This document shows positions 55,901 through 62,899 of a stretch of 64,000 nt of DNA, one piece after another. The DNA comes from Bufo bufo (Eukaryota > Chordata > Amphibia > Anura > Bufonidae): assembly GCF_905171765.1 (NCBI RefSeq), contig NC_053390.1, positions 215,835,927 through 215,899,926 on the forward strand, read 5' to 3'. Position 1 is the stretch's first letter. Each line of letters begins with the position of its first letter. Made by a program: the position numbers and the translations under genes. The notes under the pieces were generated by a model that saw only the letters and a program-made list of their open reading frames with translations, did no database searches and was not told the origin of the DNA.

Positions 55901-58900
55901 GACAGGCACACACACACACACGATACATTACATGTACAGGGACACACACGATATCATGACGTGGACAGGCACACACACGATACATTACATGTACAGGGAC
56001 ACACACGATATCATGACGTGGACAGGCACACACACACACACGATACATTACATGTACAGGGACACACACGATATCATGACGTGGACAGGCACACACACAC
56101 ACACGATACATTACATGTACAGGGACACACACGATATCATGACGTGGACAGGCACACACACACACACACACACGATACATTACATGTACAGGGACACACA
56201 CGATATCATGACGTGGACAGGCACACACACACACACACACACGATACATTACATGTACAGGGACACACACGATATCATGACGTGGACAGGCACACACACA
56301 CACACACACACGATACATTACATGTACAGGGACACACACGATATCATGACGTGGACAGGCACACACACACACGATACATTACATGTACAGGGACACACAC
56401 GATATCATGACGTGGACAGGCACACACACACGATATCATGACGTGGACAGGCACACACACACGATATCATGACGTGGACAGGCACACACACACACGATAT
56501 CATGACGTGGACAGGCACACACACACGATATCATGACGTGGACAGGCACACACACACGATATCATGACGTGGACAGGCACACACACACGATATCATGACG
56601 TGGACAGGCACACACACACGATATCATGACGTGGACAGGCACACACACACGATATCATGACGTGGACAGGCACACACACACGATATCATGACGTGGACAG
56701 GCACACACACACGATATCATGACGTGGACAGGCACACACACACGATATCATGACGTGGACAGGCACACACACACGATATCATGACGTGGACAGGCACACA
56801 CACACACACACACACGATACATTACATGTACAGGGACACACACGATATCATGACGTGGACAGGCACACACACACACACGATACATTACATGTACAGGGAC
56901 ACACACGATATCATGACGTGGACAGGCACACACACACACACGATACATTACATGTACAGGGACACACACGATATCATGACGTGGACAGGCACACACACAC
57001 ACACGATACATTACATGTACAGGGACACACACGATATCATGACGTGGACAGGCACACACACGATACATTACATGTACAGGGACACACACGATATCATGAC
57101 GTGGACAGGCACACACACACACACGATACATTACATGTACAGGGACACACACGATATCATGACGTGGACAGGCACACACACACACACGATACATTACATG
57201 TACAGGGACACACACGATATCATGACGTGGACAGGCACACACACACACACACACACACACGATACATTACATGTACAGGGACACACACGATATCATGACG
57301 TGGACAGGCACACACACACACACACACACGATACATTACATGTACAGGGACACACACGATATCATGACGTGGACAGGCACACACACACACACACACACGA
57401 TACATTACATGTACAGGGACACACACGATATCATGACGTGGACAGGCACACACACACACGATACATTACATGTACAGGGACACACACGATATCATGACGT
57501 GGACAGGCACACACACACGATATCATGACGTGGACAGGCACACACACACACAATATCATGACGTGGACAGGCACACACACACACGATATCATGACGTGGA
57601 CAGGCACACACACACGATATCATGACGTGGACAGGCACACACACACGATATCATGACGTGGACAGGCACACACACACGATATCATGACGTGGACAGGCAC
57701 ACACACACGATATCATGACGTGGACAGGCACACACACACGATATCATGACGTGGACAGGCACACACACACGATATCATGACGTGGACAGGCACACACACA
57801 CGATATCATGACGTGGACAGGCACACACACACACACACACACGATACATTACATGTACAGGGACACACACGATATCATGACGTGGACAGGCACACACACA
57901 CACACGATACATTACATGTACAGGGACACACACGATATCATGACGTGGACAGGCACACACACACACACGATACATTACATGTACAGGGACACACACGATA
58001 TCATGACGTGGACAGGCACACACACACACACACGATACATTACATGTACAGGGACACACACGATATCATGACGTGGACAGGCACACACACGATACATTAC
58101 ATGTACAGGGACACACACGATATCATGACGTGGACAGGCACACACACACACACGATACATTACATGTACAGGGACACACACGATATCATGACGTGGACAG
58201 GCACACACACACACACGATACATTACATGTACAGGGACACACACGATATCATGACGTGGACAGGCACACACACACACACGATACATTACATGTACAGGGA
58301 CACACACGATATCATGACGTGGACAGGCACACACACACACACACACACGATACATTACATGTACAGGGACACACACGATATCATGACGTGGACAGGCACA
58401 CACACACACACACACACGATACATTACATGTACAGGGACACACGATATCATGACGTGGACAGGCACACACACACACGATACATTACATGTACAGGGACAC
58501 ACACGATATCATGACGTGGACAGGCACACACACACGATATCATGACGTGGACAGGCACACACACACACAATATCATGACGTGGACAGGCACACACACACA
58601 CGATATCATGACGTGGACAGGCACACACACACGATATCATGACGTGGACAGGCACACACACACGATATCATGACGTGGACAGGCACACACACACGATATC
58701 ATGACGTGGACAGGCACACACACACGATATCATGACGTGGACAGGCACACACACACGATATCATGACGTGGACAGGCACACACACACGATATCATGACGT
58801 GGACAGGCACACACACACGATATCATGACGTGGACAGGCACACACACACACACACGATACATTACATGTACAGGGACACACACGATATCATGACGTGGAC

Positions 58901-61900
58901 AGGCACACACACACGATACATTACATGTACAGGGACACACACGATATCATGACGTGGACAGGCACACACACACACACACACACGATACATTACATGTACA
59001 GGGACACACACGATATCATGACGTGGACAGGCACACACACACACACACGATACATTACATGTACAGGGACACACACGATATCATGACGTGGACAGGCACA
59101 CACACACACGATACATTACATGTACAGGGACACACACGATATCATGACGTGGACAGGCACACACACACGATATCATGACGTGGACAGGCACACACACACA
59201 CAATATCATGACGTGGACAGGCACACACACACACGATATCATGACGTGGACAGGCACACACACACGATATCATGACGTGGACAGGCACACACACACGATA
59301 TCATGACGTGGACAGGCACACACACACGATATCATGACGTGGACAGGCACACACACACGATATCATGACGTGGACAGGCACACACACACGATATCATGAC
59401 GTGGACAGGCACACACACACGATATCATGACGTGGACAGGCACACACACACGATATCATGACGTGGACAGGCACACACACACACACACACACGATACATT
59501 ACATGTACAGGGACACACACGATATCATGACGTGGACAGGCACACACACACACACACACACACGATACATTACATGTACAGGGACACACACGATATCATG
59601 ACGTGGACAGGCACACACACACACGATACATTACATGTACAGGGACACACACGATATCATGACGTGGACAGGCACACACACACGATATCATGACGTGGAC
59701 AGGCACACACACACACAATATCATGACGTGGACAGGCACACACACACACGATATCATGACGTGGACAGGCACACACACACGATATCATGACGTGGACAGG
59801 CACACACACACGATATCATGACGTGGACAGGCACACACACACGATATCATGACGTGGACAGGCACACACACACGATATCATGACGTGGACAGGCACACAC
59901 ACACGATATCATGACGTGGACAGGCACACACACACGATATCATGACGTGGACAGGCACACACACACGATATCATGACGTGGACAGGCACACACACACACA
60001 CACGATACATTACATGTACAGGGACACACACGATATCATGACGTGGACAGGCACACACACACGATACATTACATGTACAGGGACACACACGATATCATGA
60101 CGTGGACAGGCACACACACACACACACACACGATACATTACATGTACAGGGACACACACGATATCATGACGTGGACAGGCACACACACACACACACACAC
60201 GATACATTACATGTACAGGGACACACACGATATCATGACGTGGACAGGCACACACACACACGATACATTACATGTACAGGGACACACACGATATCATGAC
60301 GTGGACAGGCACACACACACGATATCATGACGTGGACAGGCACACACACACACAATATCATGACGTGGACAGGCACACACACACACGATATCATGACGTG
60401 GACAGGCACACACACACGATATCATGACGTGGACAGGCACACACACACGATATCATGACGTGGACAGGCACACACACACGATATCATGACGTGGACAGGC
60501 ACACACACACGATATCATGACGTGGACAGGCACACACACACGATATCATGACGTGGACAGGCACACACACACGATATCATGACGTGGACAGGCACACACA
60601 CACGATATCATGACGTGGACAGGCACACACACACGATATCATGACGTGGACAGGCACACACACACACACACACACGATACATTACATGTACAGGGACACA
60701 CACGATATCATGACGTGGACAGGCACACACACACACACACACACGATACATTACATGTACAGGGACACACACGATATCATGACGTGGACAGGCACACACA
60801 CACACACACGATACATTACATGTACAGGGACACACACGATATCATGACGTGGACAGGCACACACACACACGATACATTACATGTACAGGGACACACACGA
60901 TATCATGACGTGGACAGGCACACACACACGATATCATGACGTGGACAGGCACACACACACACAATATCATGACGTGGACAGGCACACACACACACGATAT
61001 CATGACGTGGACAGGCACACACACACGATATCATGACGTGGACAGGCACACACACACGATATCATGACGTGGACAGGCACACACACACGATATCATGACG
61101 TGGACAGGCACACACACACGATATCATGACGTGGACAGGCACACACACACGATATCATGACGTGGACAGGCACACACACACACACACACACGATACATTA
61201 CATGTACAGGGACACACACGATATCATGACGTGGACAGGCACACACACACACACGATACATTACATGTACAGGGACACACACGATATCATGACGTGGACA
61301 GGCACACACACACACACGATACATTACATGTACAGGGACACACACGATATCATGACGTGGACAGGCACACACACACACGATACATTACATGTACAGGGAC
61401 ACACACGATATCATGACGTGGACAGGCACACACACACGATATCATGACGTGGACAGGCACACACACACACAATATCATGACGTGGACAGGCACACACACA
61501 CACGATATCATGACGTGGACAGGCACACACACACGATATCATGACGTGGACAGGCACACACACACGATATCATGACGTGGACAGGCACACACACACACAA
61601 TATCATGACGTGGACAGGCACACACACACGATATCATGACGTGGACAGGCACACACACACGATATCATGACGTGGACAGGCACACACACACGATATCATG
61701 ACGTGGACAGGCACACACACACGATATCATGACGTGGACAGGCACACACACACGATATCATGACGTGGACAGGCACACACACACGATATCATGACGTGGA
61801 CAGGCACACACACACGATACATTACATGTACAGGGACACACACGATATCATGACGTGGACAGGCACACACACACGATACATTACATGTTCAGGGACACAC

Positions 61901-62899
61901 ACGATATCATGACGTGGACAGGCACACACACACGATACATTACATGTACAGGGACACACACGATATCATGACGTGGACAGGCACACACACACGATATCAT
62001 GACGTGGACAGGCACACACACACACAATATCATGACGTGGACAGGCACACACACACACGATATCATGACGTGGACAGGCACACACACACGATATCATGAC
62101 GTGGACAGGCACACACACACGATATCATGACGTGGACAGGCACACACACACGATATCATGACGTGGACAGGCACACACACACGATATCATGACGTGGACA
62201 GGCACACACACACGATATCATGACGTGGACAGGCACACACACACGATATCATGACGTGGACAGGCACACACACACGATATCATGACGTGGACAGGCACAC
62301 ACACACGATATCATGACGTGGACAGGCACACACACACGATACATTACATGTACAGGGACACACACGATATCATGACGTGGACAGGCACACACACACGATA
62401 CATTACATGTTCAGGGACACACACGATATCATGACGTGGACAGGCACACACGATACATTACATGTACAGGGACACACACGATATCATGATGTGGACAGGC
62501 ACACACATGATATCATGATGTGGACAGGCACACACATGATATCATGATGTGTACACAGTTGAGTCACGCAACTCCTGACACAAAAAACGAACTAGGAAAC
62601 ACTAAGCAATTACCAGCACTTACCGGGCTCAGTGAGAGGTGGGATGTCAGTACAGTGTGTATAAATACCCGTATACAGAGCCATGTACGGGGCCCCTCAG
62701 GGGGTCACACAAACAATAGGGTGTCAGAGGAATGAGAAAACAGCAGCACATTAACCCCCCCCCGACTCCACAGCTGCCAGGCTCCAGCACCCACCTCATC
62801 CATCTCTTGGGCCATCTGCCCCAGCTTGGCGTCATCCTCCAAGAACTCATTGAGCTGACTAAGGGGCAAATGGTTGAACTTGCTACTGTCGACAGCCAT
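24908..62899 (-). CDS. VPS37B: Vacuolar protein sorting-associated protein 37B (ESCRT-I subunit), complete
   Basis: VPS37 binds TSG101, VPS28 and an MVB12/UBAP1 subunit to form ESCRT-I, which recruits ubiquitinated cargo at endosomes and starts intralumenal budding. Four exons (62899-62795, 33505-33334, 31988-31906, 25408-24908) join in frame to 286 residues, against 285 in human. The N-terminus has SQLNEFLEDDAKLGQM. Residues 36-173 form the Mod(r) coiled-coil domain, with NVQLNKEMTLAGNRSLAEAN, LTQKYQEL, ASLETLLALLQAEGAKIEEE and SKRKLAHLRRVKIEKLQEMV. The tail from about 180 is proline-rich (PPPPPAQ, PQRPSQRLPPNPGFIL). The order and the C-terminal GFIL identify VPS37B rather than A, C or D. 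The gene is convergent with HIP1R, as in human. Confidence 0.96.
25727..25814. mobile_element. 88-bp MITE with TAA duplications
   Basis: GGCCGACTTCACACAGGCGA at the left and GTCACACCTGTGTGAACCCAG...-type complement ending CAGCC at the right. TAA lies on both sides (25724-25726 and 25815-25817). VPS37B intron 3. Confidence 0.72.
25854..26229. mobile_element. T2/Kolobok-like MITE (TTAAAGGGAACC)
   Basis: TTAAAGGGAACCTGTCACCT at the left and AGGTGACTGGTTCCCTTTAA at the right, bounded by TTAA on both sides. VPS37B intron 3. Confidence 0.75.
26232..26665. mobile_element. T2-like MITE, GATGACCTATCC subfamily
   Basis: A left TTAA at 26232-26235 with TTGTCCAAGTTA, and a right end TAACATGGACAAACCCTTTAA. 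Inner arms share the ATTGATGACCTATCCTCAGG and ACCAGCTGATGATAGGTCAT blocks of its sisters. It lies almost directly against the preceding MITE. Confidence 0.7.
26666..27492. other. VPS37B intron 3, no element recognised
   Basis: AT-rich single-copy-looking intron. No inverted or tandem structure and no coding frame were noted. Confidence 0.5.
27493..27997. mobile_element. TWA-targeting MITE, long variant
   Basis: TAA then GGCCTAATGCACACAGCCGT at the left. The interior has two nested symmetric blocks: CACGGAAGCACTCCGTAGTG with its complement, and CCTATTCTTGTCCGCAAAAC with ATGCGAACAGCCCAC. The right end (AATAAGCCCCAAGGATGAGG) is decayed and its exact limit uncertain. Confidence 0.6.
28136..28392. 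mobile_element. T2-like MITE fragment
   Basis: The right part (CAGCCAGCAAAGGA, AATGCTATTTGCTGAAGTGA, GATAACCTTTAA) matches the right half of the element at 14344-14819. The left TTAA at 28136 is followed by unrelated or decayed sequence. Its right TTAA (28389-28392) begins the next element. Confidence 0.6.
29180..30240 (-). mobile_element. Tc1-like transposon remnant, 3' part
   Basis: TATA then CAGTCAGGTCCAAAGATATT at 29180 is a recognised Tc1-type terminal repeat. On the minus strand, 30218-30093 encodes RRFTVQMDNDPKHTAKATKE followed by FFKGKKWNVMQ, the catalytic DDE-domain block with the second Asp (MDNDPKHTAK). Downstream frames (antisense of 30060-29880) are broken by stops. A MITE splits it at 29280-29746, and its 5' half is missing. 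Confidence 0.82.
29280..29746. mobile_element. MITE, GGCTACTTTCACACTAGCG family
   Basis: GGCTACTTTCACACTAGCGT at the left and CGCTAGTGTGAAAGTAGCC at the right. The flanks are TAA and TTA. The interior is rich in ACGGATCCGTC palindromes. It is inserted in the Tc1 remnant. Confidence 0.8.
30565..30789. mobile_element. MITE, GGCCTGTTTCACATTGCC type
   Basis: GGCCTGTTTCACATTGCCGG at the left and ACGCAAGTGTGAAACAAGCC at the right, enclosing inverted GGCCGGACAAAAAATGCTGT-like blocks. The right flank is TTA. VPS37B intron 3. Confidence 0.72.
30790..31905. other. VPS37B intron 3 with minor repeat debris
   Basis: A right-end fragment of an AGTGACAGGTTCCCTTTAA element lies at about 30949-30966, followed by TTAATGGGAGTCTGTAATCA. 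The rest, up to the donor of exon 3 at 31905, shows no gene or clear repeat. Confidence 0.45.
31906..31988 (-). CDS. VPS37B: VPS37B exon 3
   Basis: Acceptor TTATTCCAG and donor GTAACT bracket 83 nt. With the split Asp codon it reads DQQSVNASLETLLALLQAEG then AKIEEETE. The exon is too short to stand out as an open frame, but phases and similarity to ASLETLLALLQAEGAKIEE of human VPS37B are exact. Confidence 0.96.
32040..32331. repeat. GGG-rich degenerate minisatellite
   Basis: Units of about 25-35 bp containing GGGGAAATTACTACTGTGGA and variants (GACATTACTAG, GGAGTAATTACTATGTG). VPS37B intron 2. Confidence 0.6.
32332..32745. mobile_element. T2/Kolobok-like MITE (TTAAAGGGGTTATCCCATCT)
   Basis: TTAAAGGGGTTATCCCATCT at the left and AGATGGGATAACCCCTTTAA at the right are perfect inverted ends with TTAA at both limits. 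The arms pair through CTAC AAGGAGAAC and GCGCATGCGCGG-type blocks. VPS37B intron 2. Confidence 0.82.
33334..33505 (-). CDS. VPS37B: VPS37B exon 2
   Basis: Acceptor CTCTCCGCAG and donor GTAAAA bracket 172 nt. It encodes VQNVQLNKEMTLAGNRSLAE, then ANLLYQPKLDNLKATLTQKY, then QELHTLMESHQLKTTKL. It is the first half of the Mod(r) coiled coil that packs on TSG101 and VPS28. Confidence 0.96.
33881..34196. mobile_element. 316-bp Tc1/mariner-type MITE (CAGGTGAAACTCGAAAAATT)
   Basis: TACAGGTGAAACTCGAAAAA at the left and its exact complement ending CACCTGTA at the right, with TA at both limits. The body (CATTACATGCAAAGCGAGAT, ATTTCAAGCCTTTATTTG) is a sequence widespread in fish and amphibian genomes. 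VPS37B intron 1. Confidence 0.8.
34452..34787 (-). pseudogene. Penelope-like element, reverse transcriptase C-terminal fragment
   Basis: The minus-strand frame contains QQTQSFLDLCLTGSTNMDNT, then ETTFYRKPVTSNSLLQATSR, then HPGHVTRNQEW. The FLDL, TxFYRKPTxxNxLL, SxHPxHV and NxxWG(Q) order is typical of the region after the YVDD box in Penelope-like reverse transcriptases. About 110 codons survive, without flanking domains. Confidence 0.75.
34893..35314. mobile_element. T2-like MITE
   Basis: TTAAAGGGGTATTCCAGAAT at the left and AATCCTGGGATACCCCCTTT then TTAA at the right. The interior contains the frog-typical AACTACAACTCCCACCATGC phrase. VPS37B intron 1. Confidence 0.72.
36425..37723. mobile_element. 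MITE (GGCTACTTTCACACCTGCG) interrupted by another MITE
   Basis: GGCTACTTTCACACCTGCGT at the left and GCTAGTGTGAAAGTAGCC at the right, with exact TTA on both sides (36422-36424 and 37724-37726). The interior resumes after the inner element with CCGTTCAGAACGGATCCG. Confidence 0.8.
36505..37271. mobile_element. Inner palindromic MITE with paired CRE-like TGACGTCA sites
   Basis: GGGCTCTTTCACACCTGCGT at the left and CGCAAGTGTGAAAGAGGCC at the right, with exact TTA on both sides (36502-36504 and 37272-37274). The central arms each contain TGACGTCA and a run of CGCCCC. The arms meet at a GATCATGTGATCACATGGAT core near 36990. Confidence 0.82.
39255..39703. mobile_element. Palindromic T2-like MITE (TTAAAGAGGACCTGTCACCT)
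   Basis: TTAAAGAGGACCTGTCACCT at the left and AGTGACAGGTCCTCTTTAA at the right. The arms are near-identical over about 200 bp (GCATTCCCCATGTAATAATT, AGTCTGCAGTAAGGGTACAG) around a short core with a C tract near 39500. Its left TTAA is the right TTAA of the preceding repeat. Confidence 0.8.
39704..41007. other. VPS37B intron 1, no clear element
   Basis: No gene or complete element was recognised. Half-ends of the TTCACAC class (near 40505 GGGCTAATTCAGACGGGCGT and 40866 GGCTGTATTCACATGCTGCA) suggest decayed MITEs. Confidence 0.45.
41100..41552. mobile_element. TWA-targeting MITE, 453 bp
   Basis: GGGCTCATGCACACGACAGT at the left and ACTGTCGTGTGCATGAGCCC at the right, with exact TAA duplications (41097-41099 and 41553-41555). 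A 90-bp T2-like fragment with TTAAAGGGGTTGTCCAAG lies just before it, at 41008-41098. Confidence 0.85.
41560..42500 (+). mobile_element. Penelope-like element, GIY-YIG endonuclease end
   Basis: The frame 41643-42032 encodes a cysteine-rich linker (CGHYRCICC). Then comes the endonuclease core: VYLITCRKCKLQYVGCTTNA followed by IKTRIRRHISDM, where Y-L-I ... Y-V-G is the GIY-YIG signature and the Arg-rich helix carries the catalytic Arg. The frame then breaks, and the C-terminal tail (LNTRQPDGLNRRLDLIL) continues in another frame at about 42033-42110. Non-coding 3' sequence follows, with GGCCCAAAACGCGTAGAC at 42420, a phrase typical of frog Penelope terminal repeats. The reverse transcriptase is missing (5' truncation). 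Confidence 0.82.
42824..43097. mobile_element. TWA-targeting MITE, 274 bp
   Basis: GGCCTCATGCACACGACCGT at the left and CGGCCGTGTGCACGAGGCC at the right, with exact TTA duplications (42821-42823 and 43098-43100). The preceding GTAAAAGTAGCC at 42809-42820 is the right end of a GGCTACTTT-type element, so this copy inserted against its boundary. Confidence 0.85.
43417..43602. mobile_element. Uninterrupted MITE (empty-site homologue of 18098-18575)
   Basis: Inverted arms GATTTCCATCAGTGATTTTG and CACTGATGGAAATCAC. The centre TCTTTACCTTATGTCTATGG is continuous here but split by a MITE in the copy at 18098. Confidence 0.78.
43689..43937. mobile_element. TWA-targeting MITE (GGCTACATGCACACGACCG)
   Basis: GGCTACATGCACACGACCGT at the left and GTGCATGTAGCC at the right. 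The left flank is TAA, and the right is CAA after decay. It is inserted in the Tc1 element. Confidence 0.75.
43938..44335. mobile_element. T2-like MITE, GATGACCTATCC subfamily
   Basis: AATACTGATGACCTATACTC at the left and CAAAATCCTGGAAAATCCCT at the right. TGATGGCCTATCCTGAGGAT lies near 44273. The left end is clipped by the preceding MITE. A partial second copy (GATGACCTATCCTCAGAATA) follows at 44356-44430. Confidence 0.65.
45106..46110. mobile_element. 1-kb palindromic MITE with paired CRE-like sites
   Basis: GGCCCCTTTCACACAAGCGA at the left and CCCGTGTGAAAGAGGCC at the right, with exact TAA duplications (45103-45105 and 46111-46113). The central half (about 45408-45930) is an almost perfect palindrome, pairing CCCTTAGAACATGGTTATAA with its counterpart near 45910. 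TGACGTCA occurs symmetrically at 45617-45624 and 45716-45723. Confidence 0.85.
46111..47117. other. VPS37B intron 1, mostly unrecognised
   Basis: A decayed T2-type element is likely at about 46840-47060 (GTTATCTCCAGAAGTCCCAT, then ACCCTATCCTATGTATAGGG and AGAAGACCCCTGTAAAG). The rest shows no gene or array. Confidence 0.45.
47126..48404. mobile_element. hAT-type non-autonomous element with an 8-bp target duplication
   Basis: TAGGGATCGACTGATATTCA at the left and TCAATATCGGTCGATCCCTA at the right are inverted ends. ATAAATTA is duplicated exactly at 47118-47125 and 48405-48412. Eight-bp duplications are the hallmark of hAT transposition. Repeats of TATCGGTATCGGC sit just inside both ends. The interior has inverted GGCTCCCGACCTC/GAGGTCGGGAGC blocks and a minisatellite of TTGGTGGCGCAGTGCGCCCC units at 47596-47880. 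Confidence 0.88.
48420..49590. repeat. Widely spaced inverted repeat (arms 48420-48655 and 49325-49590)
   Basis: TGGTCGCATCCTCACCTGTA and GTCATCCAGTGGGGGGCTCA on the left are mirrored by TCCCACTGGATGACTTCATA and GGCAGAAGATGCGACCACAA on the right. The 670-bp spacer holds a TWA MITE (48660-48927). It also holds a hAT-like short element with GTGGTGAACCTATGGCACGG at 48994 and a matching ATTTGCCATCACTAC end at 49287. Confidence 0.65.
48660..48927. mobile_element. TWA-targeting MITE, 268 bp
   Basis: GGGCTCATTCCCACAACTGT at the left and GTCAATGTGTCC at the right, with TAA on both sides (48657-48659 and 48928-48930). The interior has family motifs such as CTTGTCCGCAATTGCAGACA. Confidence 0.75.
49912..50275. 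mobile_element. T2-like MITE, first of a TTAA-sharing pair
   Basis: GACATCCTCAGGATAGGTCA at the left and TCCTGGATAACCCCTTTAA at the right. The left limit is uncertain. The right TTAA at 50272-50275 is shared with the next element. Confidence 0.6.
50272..50670. mobile_element. T2-like MITE, second of the pair
   Basis: TTAAAGAGTACCACTTGGAT at the left. GATGGCCTATCCTCAGCATA and, at the right, TGAGGATAGGCCATCAATAT form the inverted inner arms. The end AGAAAACCCCTAAAA has lost its TTAA. Confidence 0.65.
50667..51024. repeat. Inverted repeat with GAGGTTATACTTACCTGG arms
   Basis: AATGCCTCCCCACATGTCCA, AGAGGTTATACTTACC and GCTTCTGACGCC at the left pair with AGAAGCGAGAC, AGCTAAGTATAACCTATGTC and AGGAAGGCATTTTAAGG at the right. 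The centre includes a CCCACCCCCCCCCC tract. Likely a further MITE family. Confidence 0.6.
51173..51396. mobile_element. TWA-targeting MITE, decayed
   Basis: TTA then TGCTTCATGCACACAACCAT at the left and TTTTGGGCATGAGGCC then TTG at the right. The interior keeps TATTTCTATGGACAGC and GTCCGTATTTTG motifs. Confidence 0.65.
51397..52299. other. VPS37B intron 1, includes a TGGGAGGAAGCC-type fragment
   Basis: The stretch ATTTACTTTACTCACTTCTA to GGCACTGACCGCTAA (about 51550-51760) has phrases (GGGGCTCACAGTCTAAGTTC, GTGGGAGGAAGCCCACGCAA) that recur in vertebrate genomes as an old conserved SINE/CORE-type repeat. I cannot name it with certainty. No gene is visible. Confidence 0.4.
52300..52725. mobile_element. 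T2-like palindromic MITE, GGATATGCCCCCAATATCTG type
   Basis: Left arm AGGATATGCCCCCAATATCT, GGGACCCACACCTATC and AAAGTGAAAGAGGGCGCATG. Right arm CACTTTGCGGGCTCCCAGAG, GTGGGACCCACACCTGTCAG and ATGCCCCAATGTTTAAGG. It resembles the element at 32332 in its GTGTGGGACCCGCACCT arms. Confidence 0.65.
52889..52931. repeat. (AT)n microsatellite
   Basis: About 21 uninterrupted AT repeats followed by TTTAGTGGGG. 52932-53296 is unrecognised intron. Confidence 0.9.
53297..53541. mobile_element. TWA-targeting MITE, 245 bp
   Basis: GGCCTCGTGCACACAACTGC at the left and AAAAACTGAGCCC at the right, with exact TAA on both sides (53294-53296 and 53542-53544). Confidence 0.75.
53583..54236. mobile_element. Solo LTR, 654 bp, with a 5-bp target duplication
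   Basis: It begins TGTCACGACCATGTTCATGG and ends CATCCTCAGCCGTGACA, with the TG...CA limits and short inverted ends (TGTCACG/CGTGACA) of a retrotransposon LTR. CCCAC is duplicated exactly at 53578-53582 and 54237-54241. No internal gag-pol or second LTR adjoins, so recombination between LTRs has probably left a single copy. Gypsy-type is likely from the 5-bp duplication but not proven. VPS37B intron 1. Confidence 0.8.
54242..54964. other. VPS37B intron 1, mostly unrecognised
   Basis: A one-sided fragment of the AGGGATGAGCGAACTT repeat lies at about 54305-54430. The rest, with short A-rich tracts, holds no gene or element I can support. Confidence 0.5.
54965..55171. mobile_element. MITE, GGCTGAGTTCACATCTCCGT type
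   Basis: GGCTGAGTTCACATCTCCGT at the left and GACAGATGTGAACGAAGCC at the right, with inner GATCTGGCAGAAATGCCGG and CCTGCCGGATCTCC arms. The flanks are TAA and TTA. 55172-55389 is a short unrecognised stretch before the satellite array. Confidence 0.75.
55390..62550. repeat. 7.2-kb minisatellite with higher-order structure in VPS37B intron 1
   Basis: Two related monomers alternate. Monomer A is GATATCATGACGTGGACAGG plus a (CA)n tail, usually 31 bp in total. Monomer B is GATACATTACATGTACAGGG plus ACACACAC, 28 bp. Runs of 9-12 A units alternate with runs of A-B dimers of 63-71 bp, forming blocks of about 0.5-1 kb. The CA tail varies between roughly 6 and 22 bases. Edge units at both ends are degenerate. 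All six frames stay open over long stretches only because the units lack stop codons. Confidence 0.95.
62795..62899 (-). CDS. VPS37B: VPS37B exon 1 (start codon)
   Basis: ATG at 62899-62897 sits in a good context (ACAATGG) and opens MAVDSSKFNHLPLSQLNEFL. An in-frame TAA at 62980-62978 with no ATG between shows this is the first usable start. The exon ends GATGAG before GTGGGT (35 codons, phase 0). The N-terminus aligns with human VPS37B without a gap at LSLVQLNELLEDE. Confidence 0.93.

Noticed and set aside
55400..56410. Long open frames (336, 326 and 283 codons, both strands) with His/Thr or Cys/Val-rich repeats
   Set aside because: They are produced by a minisatellite whose units lack stop codons. 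Several frames on both strands are open at once, and there is no start context, splice logic or domain.
55390..62550. CRISPR-like array
   Set aside because: Units are contiguous with CA-microsatellite tails and no unique spacers, and the host is a eukaryote.
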